Source: Deinococcales bacterium
GTDB taxonomy: Bacteria > Deinococcota > Deinococci > Deinococcales > JAAFIG01
Direction: 5' to 3'
Assembly (NCBI GenBank): GCA_013298595.1
Contig: JAAFIG010000025.1
Span: 1-64,000, forward strand
Length of the DNA: 64,000 nt
Under the pieces are notes generated by a model. That model was not told the DNA's origin and ran no database searches. It was given only the letters and a program-made list of their open reading frames with translations. This document shows positions 24,225 through 32,273 of the stretch, piece after piece. Numbering within the stretch: the stretch's first letter is position 1; each line of letters begins with the position of its first letter. Position numbers and translations under genes: made by a program.

Positions 24225-24917
24225 ATGTACAACAAACGATTTCAAAACCAACGCAAAAGCACTCGACTCGAGAATTATGATTACTCGATTTCGGGCACGT
24301 ACTTTGTGACTATTTGCACCCAAATAAGGGATACCAATTGGTTCGGACAAATCACTCGAGAAGGAATGCAATTAAACGACATTGGGCAAATGATTCTCGA
24401 GATATGGAACGAACTACCCAACCGATTTGACATTCAATTAGACACCTTTATCAGCATGCCAGACCATATTCACGGCATCATCATTTTGTCCAAATCCCAA
24501 ACCAACACCCCACACCAAAAACCCGTAGGGGAGGGGCTTGTCCCCTCCCTGCCACAGCCTATGCAAAATGCAATTCCGAACGTCACCAATGATAATGCGT
24601 TGCACAGGGAGATAAATGTAGATAATGCGTTGCACAGGCAGATAAATGCAGATAATGTGTTGCACAGGGAGACCACAAGGGTCCCCCCTACGGATGGTGG
24701 GGTTTCGTTATTTGATGTGGTTGGTGCATTTAAGTCATTGACCACCAATGCGTACATTCGTGGGGTGTGTGAATTGGGTTGGTTGCCGTTTGAGAAGCGT
24801 TTTTGGGAGCGTAGTTTTTATGATTCGGTGATTCGTGATGTGGTTCATCTCGAGAAAATTCGTGCGTATATTCTGGGGAATCCTGTGCGTTGGTTTGAGG
24901 CTCGGGGGTTGTTGTGA
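24225..24917 (+). CDS. REP-associated tyrosine transposase (RAYT, Y1/IS200-like)
   Basis: A 230-residue single-strand transposase-like nuclease. N-terminal YDYSISGTYFVTICTQ and the HUH metal motif in MPDHIHGIII (His 81, 83) are followed by the C-terminal WERSFYDSVIRD and IRAYILGNPVRW with candidate catalytic tyrosines 199 and 215. Between them (residues about 99-157) lies an insert translated from a REP pair and a decapeptide repeat. RAYTs excise and move REP/BIME hairpins. The gene sits between trpE and trpS and its stop overlaps the trpS start (GTGA), so it is transcribed as part of the trp cluster. Confidence 0.88.
   Translation: MYNKRFQNQRKSTRLENYDYSISGTYFVTICTQIRDTNWFGQITREGMQLNDIGQMILEIWNELPNRFDIQLDTFISMPDHIHGIIILSKSQTNTPHQKPVGEGLVPSLPQPMQNAIPNVTNDNALHREINVDNALHRQINADNVLHRETTRVPPTDGGVSLFDVVGAFKSLTTNAYIRGVCELGWLPFEKRFWERSFYDSVIRDVVHLEKIRAYILGNPVRWFEARGLL
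24524..24692. repeat. In-frame REP pair and 30-bp tandem repeats inside the RAYT gene
   Basis: A REP half (CGTAGGGGAGGGG-CTTG-TCCCCTCCCTG, 24524-24551) and an opposing half (CAGGGAGACC-ACAA-GGGTCCCCCCTA, 24665-24690) bracket three 30-bp units starting at 24591, 24621 and 24651. The units encode a decapeptide like DNALHREINV. The third unit merges into the second REP, so the tandem repeat probably arose by duplication of the REP border. The reading frame is kept throughout. Confidence 0.8.
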
Positions 24918-25897
24918 AGCCGCGTGTGTTGACGGGTGTTCGTCCGACTGGGGCGTTGCATCTTGGGCATTTTTTTGGGATGCTCGAGCAGACGGTGTTG
25001 TTGCAGTCGGAGTTTGATGTTTTTTTGATGGTGGCGGATGTGCAGGCTTTGACGGATAATTTTTTTCAGCCTGAGCGGGTGCGTGAGTCTGTTTTGGCGG
25101 TGGCTCGGGATGCGTTGCGTTGTGGGGTTGATCCGAGTGTGACGACGTTGTTTATTCAGTCGTTGATTCCTGAGATTGCTGAGTTGACGGTGTTTTTGGG
25201 TAATTTGGTTTCGGTGGCGCGGCTTGAGTCAAATCCGACGGTGAAGTCTGAGTTGGCGTTGAAACGTGGTGTTTTTGGTGATTCGGTGTCGTTTGGTTTT
25301 CTTGGGTATCCTGTTTCGCAAGCGGCGGATATTACGGTGTTTGATGCGGTGTGTGTGCCTGTGGGTGAGGATCAGTTGCCGATGCTTGAGTTGACGCGGG
25401 ATGTGGTGCGTAAGTTTAATCGTTTGTATGGGGTAACGTTGGTTGAGCCTCAGGCTCGTTTGGTGTCTGGTGCGAGGCTTCGTGGTTTGGATGGTTTGGA
25501 AAAAATGGGTAAGAGTCTTGGTAATGCGATTTTCTTGTCGGATTCGAGTGATGTGGTGGGGTCTAAGGTGTTGGGTGCGGTGACTGATCCGTTAAAACTG
25601 AGGTTGAAGGATGTTGGTCATCCTGAGGTTTGTACGGTTTTTGCGTATCATCAGTTGTTTGTGGATGCTCAGGGTATTGAAGCGGAGTGTCGCTCTGGTT
25701 CTCGGGGTTGTGTGGCGTGCAAGAAAGAATTGGCGGGTACGATCAATCATTTTCTCGAGCCGATGCAAACGGAGTATTCGGATGCTTACTTGTTGCAGGT
25801 GCTGCTTGAGGGGACAAAAAAAGCGCGTGTTGTGGCTCGAGAAACACTGGCTCGGGTGAAACGTGCAATGAAACTTGATTATGTGGAGGCTGCTTGA
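24914..25897 (+). CDS. trpS: Tryptophan-tRNA ligase with a four-cysteine cluster motif
   Basis: Charges tRNA-Trp. A 327-residue class I synthetase with the HIGH-equivalent HLGH at 16-19 and the KMSKS-equivalent KMGKS at 197-201. Near the C-terminus cysteines occur as C-x18-C-x6-C-x2-C (VCTVF ... AECRSGSRGCVACKK), resembling the [4Fe-4S] motif of the Thermotoga enzyme. The start is GTG overlapping the RAYT stop. Codon use is markedly G/T-rich with many TTG, GTG and GAG codons, and CTCGAG is rare, unlike trpE. Confidence 0.93.
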   Translation: MKPRVLTGVRPTGALHLGHFFGMLEQTVLLQSEFDVFLMVADVQALTDNFFQPERVRESVLAVARDALRCGVDPSVTTLFIQSLIPEIAELTVFLGNLVSVARLESNPTVKSELALKRGVFGDSVSFGFLGYPVSQAADITVFDAVCVPVGEDQLPMLELTRDVVRKFNRLYGVTLVEPQARLVSGARLRGLDGLEKMGKSLGNAIFLSDSSDVVGSKVLGAVTDPLKLRLKDVGHPEVCTVFAYHQLFVDAQGIEAECRSGSRGCVACKKELAGTINHFLEPMQTEYSDAYLLQVLLEGTKKARVVARETLARVKRAMKLDYVEAA

Positions 25898-26391
25898 TGA
25901 TTTCCCATGCACCTGTTGGGTATCACTGTCCGTTTTGTGCTTTGGCTCGGGGTGAGTTTACGGATTCGTTTCCGTTGTCTCGAGCTGAAGATGTGGTGTG
26001 GCAATCAAATCTTGTTACGGCGTTTATTTGTTTGTGGCGTGCGCCGCGTAATGCTGGTCATGTTTTGGTTGTGCCGAATCAGCATTTTGAGAACATTTAT
26101 GAATTGCCGCTCGAGTTTGCTTCTGAAATTGCGAGGGTGTCTCGAGCGGTGGCATTGGCGTTTAAGGCGGTGTATTTGTGTGATGGTGTGTCTACGCGGC
26201 AACATAATGAACCGAGTGGGAATCAGGATGTTTGGCATTTTCATACCCATGTTTTTCCGAGGTACAAAAATGATTGGTTGTATTTAACGTATTTGTTTGG
26301 TCGTAACGCCACGCCCTCTGAACGCGCTGCGGATGCCACACGCCTGCGTGTTTATCTCGAGGCGAATAAATCCGAATTGAATTTATCGTAG
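25897..26391 (+). CDS. HIT-family hydrolase
   Basis: A 164-residue HIT protein with N-terminal HCPFCALARGE (possible metal-binding Cys pair) and GNQDVWHFHTHVFPR, a complete histidine triad H-F-H-T-H. Family members cleave dinucleoside polyphosphates or aminoacyl-adenylates. Co-expression with trpS, which makes Trp-AMP, is suggestive but unproven. The ATG at 25897 overlaps the trpS TGA by one base and follows a GGAGG sequence. Confidence 0.85.
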   Translation: MISHAPVGYHCPFCALARGEFTDSFPLSRAEDVVWQSNLVTAFICLWRAPRNAGHVLVVPNQHFENIYELPLEFASEIARVSRAVALAFKAVYLCDGVSTRQHNEPSGNQDVWHFHTHVFPRYKNDWLYLTYLFGRNATPSERAADATRLRVYLEANKSELNLS

Positions 26392-26413
26392 GGGCGGGGC
26401 TTGCCTCGCCCTG
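26388..26413. repeat. REP hairpin between the HIT gene and trpG
   Basis: CGTAGGGGCGGGG-CTTG-CCTCGCCCTG overlaps the last codon of the HIT gene. A partial second copy (GTTCGCCCTGC) follows at about 26429. Copies flanking the operon genes on both sides of the RAYT gene indicate local spread. Confidence 0.75.
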
Positions 26414-26469
26414 CTTTTCTATTCCCCCGTTCGCCCTGCTGTTCTATTTCCATTCCAAAGGAATTCTTT

Positions 26470-27045
26470 ATGAAAAAAATTTTGGTCATTGATAATTACG
26501 ATTCGTTCACGTATAACCTTGTGCAGTACCTTGGTGAACTTGGCGCTGATCCGATTGTCTGGCGTAACGATCAGTTTAGTCTCGAGGATGTCAAGAAACT
26601 CGAGCCTGATGGAATTTTGGTTTCGCCTGGTCCGTGTACGCCTCTCGAGGCTGGTTTGTCTGTGCCTGTGATTGAGGCTTTTGGCTCGAGTACACCTATT
26701 CTGGGTGTGTGTTTGGGGCATCAGAGTATTGGTCAGGCATTTGGTGCGAAGGTGGTGCGGGCAAAATATCTGATGCACGGGAAAACCTCGAGTATTGCTC
26801 ATGATGGTACAGGGGTTTTTGTGGGTCTCGAGTCGGATTTTACAGCGACTCGGTATCACAGTTTGGTGATTGAGGATTTGCCTGCTTGTCTCGAGGTTAA
26901 TGCGTGGGTGGATGAAGCGCATGGTCGGACAATTATGGGTGTGCGCCACAAGGATTTTCCAATTCATGGGGTGCAGTTTCATCCTGAGTCAGCGTTGACG
27001 GAGTTTGGTCATGCGATGATTAAGAATTTCTTGGAAATGATATGA
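26470..27045 (+). CDS. trpG: Anthranilate synthase component II (glutamine amidotransferase)
   Basis: Supplies ammonia from glutamine to TrpE. A 191-residue class I amidotransferase with VIDNYDSFTYNLVQYLG, the nucleophile Cys81 in GVCLGHQSIG, and the HPES motif (catalytic His and Glu) near 173. The ATG at 26470 follows AAAGGAA; a longer frame upstream is rejected because it reads through the REP. Its stop overlaps the ridA start (ATGA). Confidence 0.95.
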   Translation: MKKILVIDNYDSFTYNLVQYLGELGADPIVWRNDQFSLEDVKKLEPDGILVSPGPCTPLEAGLSVPVIEAFGSSTPILGVCLGHQSIGQAFGAKVVRAKYLMHGKTSSIAHDGTGVFVGLESDFTATRYHSLVIEDLPACLEVNAWVDEAHGRTIMGVRHKDFPIHGVQFHPESALTEFGHAMIKNFLEMI

Positions 27046-27428
27046 AACGAATCAATTTCTCGAGTGGTGGCAAATGGGAACCGTTGATTGGGTACTCGAG
27101 AGCAGTGCGGGTTGGGCAGTTGGTGTTTGTCTCAGGTTGTACAGCGGCGGATAAAAACGGTGTAGTGTCTGGTGATGCCTATCAGCAGACCATAAAAACG
27201 CTCGAGACGGTGCGGTTAGCACTTGAGGGGGTTGGTGCTGGCTTAGCAGATGTGGTGCGTACCAGAATGTTTTTGAAAAATATTGATGATTGGGAAGCTG
27301 TTGGTCGGGCGCATGGTGAGGTGTTTGGATTGGTTTTGCCTGTGGCGACAATGGTTGAGGTCTCGAGGTTGATTGCTGCCGAGATGCTGGTGGAGATTGA
27401 GGTTGATGCAGTTTGTTTGTTAGACTAG
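27042..27428 (+). CDS. ridA: RidA-family enamine/imine deaminase
   Basis: A 128-residue YjgF/YER057c/UK114 protein. It has GQLVFVSGCTA near residue 25, the arginine in VVRTRMFLKNIDDW, and the C-terminal VEIEVDAV. RidA proteins hydrolyse reactive 2-aminoacrylate and related imines formed by PLP enzymes. It overlaps trpG by 4 bp. The canonical C-terminal glutamate is retained in the VEIE segment. Confidence 0.85.
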   Translation: MKRINFSSGGKWEPLIGYSRAVRVGQLVFVSGCTAADKNGVVSGDAYQQTIKTLETVRLALEGVGAGLADVVRTRMFLKNIDDWEAVGRAHGEVFGLVLPVATMVEVSRLIAAEMLVEIEVDAVCLLD

Positions 27429-27431
27429 GGT

Positions 27432-28925
27432 ATGACAAGTTTTAGTCGTTCAAGTGGGGTGCTTTTGCATCCGTCTTCGTTGCCTGGGCGTTTTGGGATT
27501 GGTACTTTGGGCATGGCGGCGCTCGAGTGGATTGATTGGTTAGCTGAGGCTGGGCAGAAATTGTGGCAGGTGTTGCCGCTTGGGCATACGGGGTATGGGG
27601 ATTCGCCGTATCAGAGTTTTGGCGCGTTTGCAGGGAATCCCTTGTTGATTGATTTAGAATTGTTGCGAGCCGCTGGTTTGCTATCCGTGGAAGCGCTTCA
27701 ATCTGCTCCTGATTTCCCTCAAGATACCGTGGATTATGGTTGGATTTATATTTGGAAATGGCAGATGCTGCGTCAAGCAGCCGAAAACTGGCAAGCTAAT
27801 GCCTCCAAAGACGAACGTACCATTTTTACTAATTGGCGGGTAGCCAATGCCAGTTGGCTCGAGGATTATGCTTTGTTTATGGCGTGTAAAAATGCTCATG
27901 GTGGTAACCCTTGGAATACTTGGAAACCCGAGTTGGTGTGCCGTGATAGCAAAGCCCTCGAGATTGCCCGAGTTGAGTACGCTGCTGATGTGATGTTGTA
28001 CGCCTTGGCGCAATTTTGGTTTTTTAGTCAATGGGCAATGGTGCAACGTGCAGCGCACGCTAAAAGCATTCGGATTGTTGGGGATATTCCGATTTTTGTG
28101 GCTCATGATTCTTCGGATGTCTGGGCGAATCAGCATTTATTTGCCCTCGAGCCAGATGGTAGCCCGAGTGTGGTGGCGGGTGTGCCACCTGATTATTTTA
28201 GTGCAACAGGGCAACTTTGGGGCAATCCGCATTATCGTTTCGATGTCATGGCGAAGGATGGTTTTGCTTGGTGGTTGCAGCGTTTTGAGGAAACCTTTAA
28301 GACTGTGGATATTGTACGGGTGGATCACTTTAGGGGTTTTGAAGCGTACTGGGAAATTCCTGGTACTGCCGAAACCGCCATTACTGGGCAGTGGGTTAAA
28401 GCGCCTGGCGTTGAGTTATTCAATGCTGTTCGCGCAAAATTTGGTGATTTAGCCATTATTGCCGAAGACTTGGGTGTGATTACTCCAGAAGTCGAAGCGC
28501 TGCGTGATGGTTTTAATTTGCCAGGTATGAAGATTTTGCAATTTGCATTTTATGGTGATCAAAACGACCCGTTCTTACCGCATATGTACACCGAAAATTG
28601 TGTGGTTTACACTGGTACGCACGACAACGATACAACCTTGGGCTGGTGGAATGCCGAACCCGAAACTGTCAGAAGCAAAGCCAAAGCGTATTTGGGTGTG
28701 ACAGGTAAGGATATTGTCTGGGATTTAATTCAGGCGGCTTGGAATAGTAAAGCAGTCATGGCACTCGCGCCGTTGCAGGATTTACTCAAGTTACCCACCG
28801 AACAACGTATGAATTTACCAGGTACATTGGGTGGTACAAACTGGGCGTGGCGTTACTCGAGTCAAGATTTGAGTAAAAAATTAGCTGCCAAATTAAAAGC
28901 TTTAACTGTTTCGAGTAAACGTTAA
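27432..28925 (+). CDS. malQ: 4-alpha-glucanotransferase (amylomaltase)
   Basis: Transfers alpha-1,4-glucan segments between maltooligosaccharides. It is a 497-residue GH77 enzyme. N-terminal RSSGVLLHPSSLPGRFGIG, then IVRVDHFRGFEAYW (nucleophile Asp region), AEDLGVITPEV (acid/base Glu) and TGTHDNDTT occur in family order. The length is that of the short bacterial amylomaltases such as the Thermus type. It starts 3 bp after ridA and is the last gene before a strong terminator. Confidence 0.95.
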   Translation: MTSFSRSSGVLLHPSSLPGRFGIGTLGMAALEWIDWLAEAGQKLWQVLPLGHTGYGDSPYQSFGAFAGNPLLIDLELLRAAGLLSVEALQSAPDFPQDTVDYGWIYIWKWQMLRQAAENWQANASKDERTIFTNWRVANASWLEDYALFMACKNAHGGNPWNTWKPELVCRDSKALEIARVEYAADVMLYALAQFWFFSQWAMVQRAAHAKSIRIVGDIPIFVAHDSSDVWANQHLFALEPDGSPSVVAGVPPDYFSATGQLWGNPHYRFDVMAKDGFAWWLQRFEETFKTVDIVRVDHFRGFEAYWEIPGTAETAITGQWVKAPGVELFNAVRAKFGDLAIIAEDLGVITPEVEALRDGFNLPGMKILQFAFYGDQNDPFLPHMYTENCVVYTGTHDNDTTLGWWNAEPETVRSKAKAYLGVTGKDIVWDLIQAAWNSKAVMALAPLQDLLKLPTEQRMNLPGTLGGTNWAWRYSSQDLSKKLAAKLKALTVSSKR

Positions 28926-28940
28926 TACCCCACCTTTTTG

Positions 28941-28976
28941 AAATCTCGAGATCAGCACACTTGTCTCGAGATTTTT
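28941..28976 (+). terminator. Intrinsic terminator built from two CTCGAG palindromes
   Basis: AAATCTCGAGA (28941-28951) pairs perfectly with TCTCGAGATTT (28964-28974) across a 12-nt loop, followed by a T-run. It ends the trp-malQ cluster just before cobT. Each arm contains the genome-wide palindrome. Confidence 0.85.
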
Positions 28977-28991
28977 TCGTATGCTGCCATA

Positions 28992-30050
28992 ATGAACGCA
29001 GACCTTGACGCTTTGATTGCTCGTATTTCACCACTTGATGCTGGTAGCCAAGTGGCAGCTCGAGAACGTCAGCATATTTTAACCAAACCGCGTGGTGCGT
29101 TGGGGCGGCTCGAGGATATCAGTGTTTGGTTGGCTGGTGTGCAGGGTACGGTTTTACCGCAAATTCGCTTGCCAACAGTCATTATTTGTGCTGCCGATCA
29201 TGGTGTGACTGCCGAAGGTGTTTCGGCTTACCCAAGTGCTGTGACTCCTGCAATGGTGCAAAATTTTCTGGCGGGTGGCGCGGCTATGAATGTTATTGCC
29301 AAAGTGGTGGGTGCTCAAGTGAAAGTTTTGGATGTGGGTGTTGCTACTGACCTTTTGCCTCACCCTGATTTGATTGCGGCTAAAGTTCGTTTTGGTACGC
29401 GTAACATGCGAAACCAAACGGCTATTACTCGAGATGAAACTATAGAAGCCATTCTGGCAGGAGCAAACGCAGCTCAAACTGCCATTGCACAAGGCTCGAA
29501 TCTGTTGGTGGCTGGTGATATGGGTATCGGCAATACCACTGCTGCCAGTGCTTTAACAATGTGGTATGCCAAAACCACTCTCGAGCAAAGTGTTGGACGT
29601 GGTACAGGGATTGATAACCCAACGTTAGACCAGAAACGCTTGGTGGTTCAAGAATCTATTCTCCGAGCTAATCTCAATTCTTTTCGGGATCCACTGACAG
29701 GTTTATCAGAACTAGGTGGACTCGAGATTGCTGCCATGACAGGCATAATGCTGCAAGGTGCAGCCAGCCGCGTTGCGGTGCTGGTAGATGGTTTTATTGC
29801 AGGTGCAGCCGCTTTGGTTGCTTGTGCAATTGCGCCATTAGCCAAAGAATACCTTTGTGCTACGCATGTTTCGGTTGAACCAGGGCATATTGCACAACTC
29901 GAATTTTTGCAGCTCGAGCCATTGTTTAACTTAGGTATGCGGCTTGGTGAAGGCACAGGTGCAGCCCTAGCGATTCCGATGCTTGAGGCAGCAGCTAGAA
30001 CCTTATCGGAAATGGCAACTTTTGAAAGTGCCAGTGTGCCAGACAGGTAA
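28992..30050 (+). CDS. cobT: Nicotinate-nucleotide-dimethylbenzimidazole phosphoribosyltransferase
   Basis: Makes alpha-ribazole phosphate for the lower ligand of cobalamin. A 352-residue CobT. It has KPRGALGRLE near the N-terminus, the ICAADHGVTAEGVSAYP motif, GDMGIGNTTAASAL and the C-terminal RLGEGTGAALA with the catalytic Glu. The ATG at 28992 is 6 nt after TATGCT (28980-28985), so it is probably leaderless; a longer frame would start within the terminator. No other cobalamin genes are adjacent. Confidence 0.94.
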   Translation: MNADLDALIARISPLDAGSQVAARERQHILTKPRGALGRLEDISVWLAGVQGTVLPQIRLPTVIICAADHGVTAEGVSAYPSAVTPAMVQNFLAGGAAMNVIAKVVGAQVKVLDVGVATDLLPHPDLIAAKVRFGTRNMRNQTAITRDETIEAILAGANAAQTAIAQGSNLLVAGDMGIGNTTAASALTMWYAKTTLEQSVGRGTGIDNPTLDQKRLVVQESILRANLNSFRDPLTGLSELGGLEIAAMTGIMLQGAASRVAVLVDGFIAGAAALVACAIAPLAKEYLCATHVSVEPGHIAQLEFLQLEPLFNLGMRLGEGTGAALAIPMLEAAARTLSEMATFESASVPDR

Positions 30051-30116
30051 GCGAAAGTATTGGTCTTTATTTCTCGAGCTGCTATTTGCTTAGCAAATCT
30101 GCTACCATACGCTCTC

Positions 30117-30641
30117 ATGAATTCTTTTTCTGGTTCGGATGCGAATGCGTATAAAGGTTTAGCTCGAAATTGGGCTTCGACAGTCACTATCGTAACTGCT
30201 AAACGAAAAGCTGAATTTATGAAAGAAGGTGTGCCTGAACAAGATGGGTATACTGCTACCGCTTTTTTAACCATTAGTATTGACCCACCGATTATTCTGG
30301 TTTCGCCTACCAATGGGGGTAGTGCTTATTCGATGCTGGCAGAATCAGATTACTTTGCGGTCAGTATTTTAGCCAGTCACCAGCAACCCATTGCCGATGC
30401 GTTTGCTAAACCAGCTGCCGAACGGGTTGCTAATTGGCAAAACTTTGCTTGGCATAGCGATAACACAGGTAGCCCAATACTCGAGGGGAGTCTTGGGGCA
30501 TTTAGTGCAAAAATTAAGCAACTGATTCCAGCAGGTGACCATACCATTGTGCTGGGCGATGTTCTCGAGATTCATCATGGCGAAACGGGCGAGCCATTGC
30601 TATACTTTAATCGAGCGTATGGTAAACCAAGTAGTCTTTAA
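30117..30641 (+). CDS. Flavin reductase-domain protein (FMN-binding split barrel)
   Basis: A 174-residue protein with the HpaC/flavin reductase layout. It has ASTVTIVTAK, TATAFLTISIDPPIILVSPTNGGSAY (FMN phosphate region), FAVSILA and the closing HTIVLGDVLEIHHGE with PLLYFNRAYG. Members reduce FMN or FAD with NAD(P)H for partner monooxygenases or act alone. The ATG is 8 nt after TACCAT. The partner is unknown. Confidence 0.82.
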   Translation: MNSFSGSDANAYKGLARNWASTVTIVTAKRKAEFMKEGVPEQDGYTATAFLTISIDPPIILVSPTNGGSAYSMLAESDYFAVSILASHQQPIADAFAKPAAERVANWQNFAWHSDNTGSPILEGSLGAFSAKIKQLIPAGDHTIVLGDVLEIHHGETGEPLLYFNRAYGKPSSL

Positions 30642-30737
30642 CTAGTCTTAAAAGATAAAGGTGTTTTAAGTTCTGCTCATTGGCTCACATCTGTTAGTTG
30701 ATAAGGTTAGTTCAGTTCGTTCAAGGAGGAAACGTAT

Positions 30738-32177
30738 ATGAAATTTAAAGCCTTACTTAGTGCCGCATTCGCCCTTCTCTCAGGTGTTGCCTTCGCGCAA
30801 TCTAACCCAGTTGTTTCACCACAAGGCATTGTTGTTAATCCAGCACCAACAGAACTAAAAGTACAAGTTGCTTTGAATAAAGCGGGTGTCAATCCGTTGT
30901 ACAACCAAGGTGAGCGTTTACAAGTTTCGGTTAGTGTCAACCAAGATGCGTTTGTGTATGTGTTTAATGTCACTTCGACTGGCGATGTTGTGGTTTTGTT
31001 ACCAAATGGTTTTCCTGGTGGTCAACAACCATTCTTGCGTGCCAATGAAACCCGCACTTTCCCTGGTCCGAATGACAAGTACACTTTAGATATCGAAGCA
31101 CCGTTTGGTCAAGAAAAAATCTTTGCTTTGGCTTCCAAGACCCAACTCAATATGTCTCAGGTGATTCCACAAATTCAAACTGGTAACTTTGTACAAGCAA
31201 CAGTCCAAGGTGCAACAGGTTTAGCTCGTCCTTTAGCTGTTGTGGTTAATCCGTTACCACCTCAAGATTGGACTTCGGCATATGTGGATTTCCGTACCCA
31301 AGCAAAACCAGTCGCTGCGACTACTGGCACATTACAAGTCACAAGCAATGTCAATGGTGCACAAGTATTTGTAGATAATGTCTTTGTTGGTAATACCCCA
31401 GTTTCAGTGACGGCTAACCCAGGTAATCGCTCGGTGCGGGTAACGGCAAATGGTTACCGCCCAGAAACCCAAACCGTTACGGTTCGTGCTGGTCAAGTGA
31501 CTTCTGTGAATTTCAACTTGGGTGCAGTTGTCCAAAATGGCACTTTAAACATCACAGTTTCCCCAAGTAATGCTGCTGTTTTTGTAGATAATGTCCGAGT
31601 TGGTTTTGGTTCACAAAGTGTCAATGTGACACCTGGTCAACACACCATCCGTGTCACTGCCGATGGTTACCAAGATTTCAACAGCACCGTCAATGTACAA
31701 GCTGGTGGCAACGTGACTGTTCGTGCAAACTTACAACCAATCGTTGTTAATGGCACACTGCAAATCATTGCTCCTGAAGGTGCACAAGTTTCAATTGATA
31801 ACCAATTTGTTGGTAATGGCAGTGGACAAATCACAGTTCCAGCTGGTCAACGTACTGTTCGTGTGACCCAAGCTGGTTTCCAAGATTTTGTGACTACTGT
31901 TAATGTGCAAGCTGGTCAAGTCACCACAGTGCGTGCCAATTTACAACCACTTTCTGGTAGCTTGATTGTGCGTAGCAATGTGGCAAATGCTCGAGTTTTC
32001 ATCAATGGTAATGATGTTGGTACTGTTGGTGCTGATGGTGTGTTGCGTGTTGATAACTTACCAGCGGGTAATCACGAAGTAACCATTGTGGCTCCTGGCT
32101 TCCGTACTCAAGTGCAACAATTCAGCATTCGTGCTGGTAGCGCCACCGAAATTTTTGCAAATCTTGTGCGTTTATAA
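30738..32177 (+). CDS. Secreted DUF4384 protein with four PEGA repeats
   Basis: A 479-residue surface protein with a signal peptide (MKFKALLSAAFALLSGVAFA). A DUF4384 domain (about 50-150) is followed by four tandem PEGA beta-domains (about 195-265, 270-337, 338-405, 407-479), each with a V-F-x-D/N-x-x-x-V-G core and G-Y/F-x-x-x-x-x-x-V. PEGA domains are thought to bind cell-wall or S-layer components. A strong Shine-Dalgarno (AAGGAGG) precedes it, codons are strongly biased, and CTCGAG occurs only once, suggesting high expression. Confidence 0.85.
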   Translation: MKFKALLSAAFALLSGVAFAQSNPVVSPQGIVVNPAPTELKVQVALNKAGVNPLYNQGERLQVSVSVNQDAFVYVFNVTSTGDVVVLLPNGFPGGQQPFLRANETRTFPGPNDKYTLDIEAPFGQEKIFALASKTQLNMSQVIPQIQTGNFVQATVQGATGLARPLAVVVNPLPPQDWTSAYVDFRTQAKPVAATTGTLQVTSNVNGAQVFVDNVFVGNTPVSVTANPGNRSVRVTANGYRPETQTVTVRAGQVTSVNFNLGAVVQNGTLNITVSPSNAAVFVDNVRVGFGSQSVNVTPGQHTIRVTADGYQDFNSTVNVQAGGNVTVRANLQPIVVNGTLQIIAPEGAQVSIDNQFVGNGSGQITVPAGQRTVRVTQAGFQDFVTTVNVQAGQVTTVRANLQPLSGSLIVRSNVANARVFINGNDVGTVGADGVLRVDNLPAGNHEVTIVAPGFRTQVQQFSIRAGSATEIFANLVRL

Positions 32178-32195
32178 ACTGATTGCTGCTCGAGA

Positions 32196-32224
32196 AAACC
32201 TCCTAGGTATCTAGGAGGTTTTTG
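32196..32224 (+). terminator. Intrinsic terminator after the PEGA gene
   Basis: AAACCTCCTAG and CTAGGAGGTTT form an 11-bp perfect stem with a GTAT loop, followed by TTTTTG. Confidence 0.9.
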
Positions 32225-32273
32225 TTACGCACCATACCAGACAAAAATTGTCAACTAAGTTAAACTGCTGTTC

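Noticed and set aside
24591-24680. CRISPR-like or minisatellite array in the RAYT gene
   Set aside because: Three contiguous 30-bp units with no spacers, coding in frame, and derived from the REP border.
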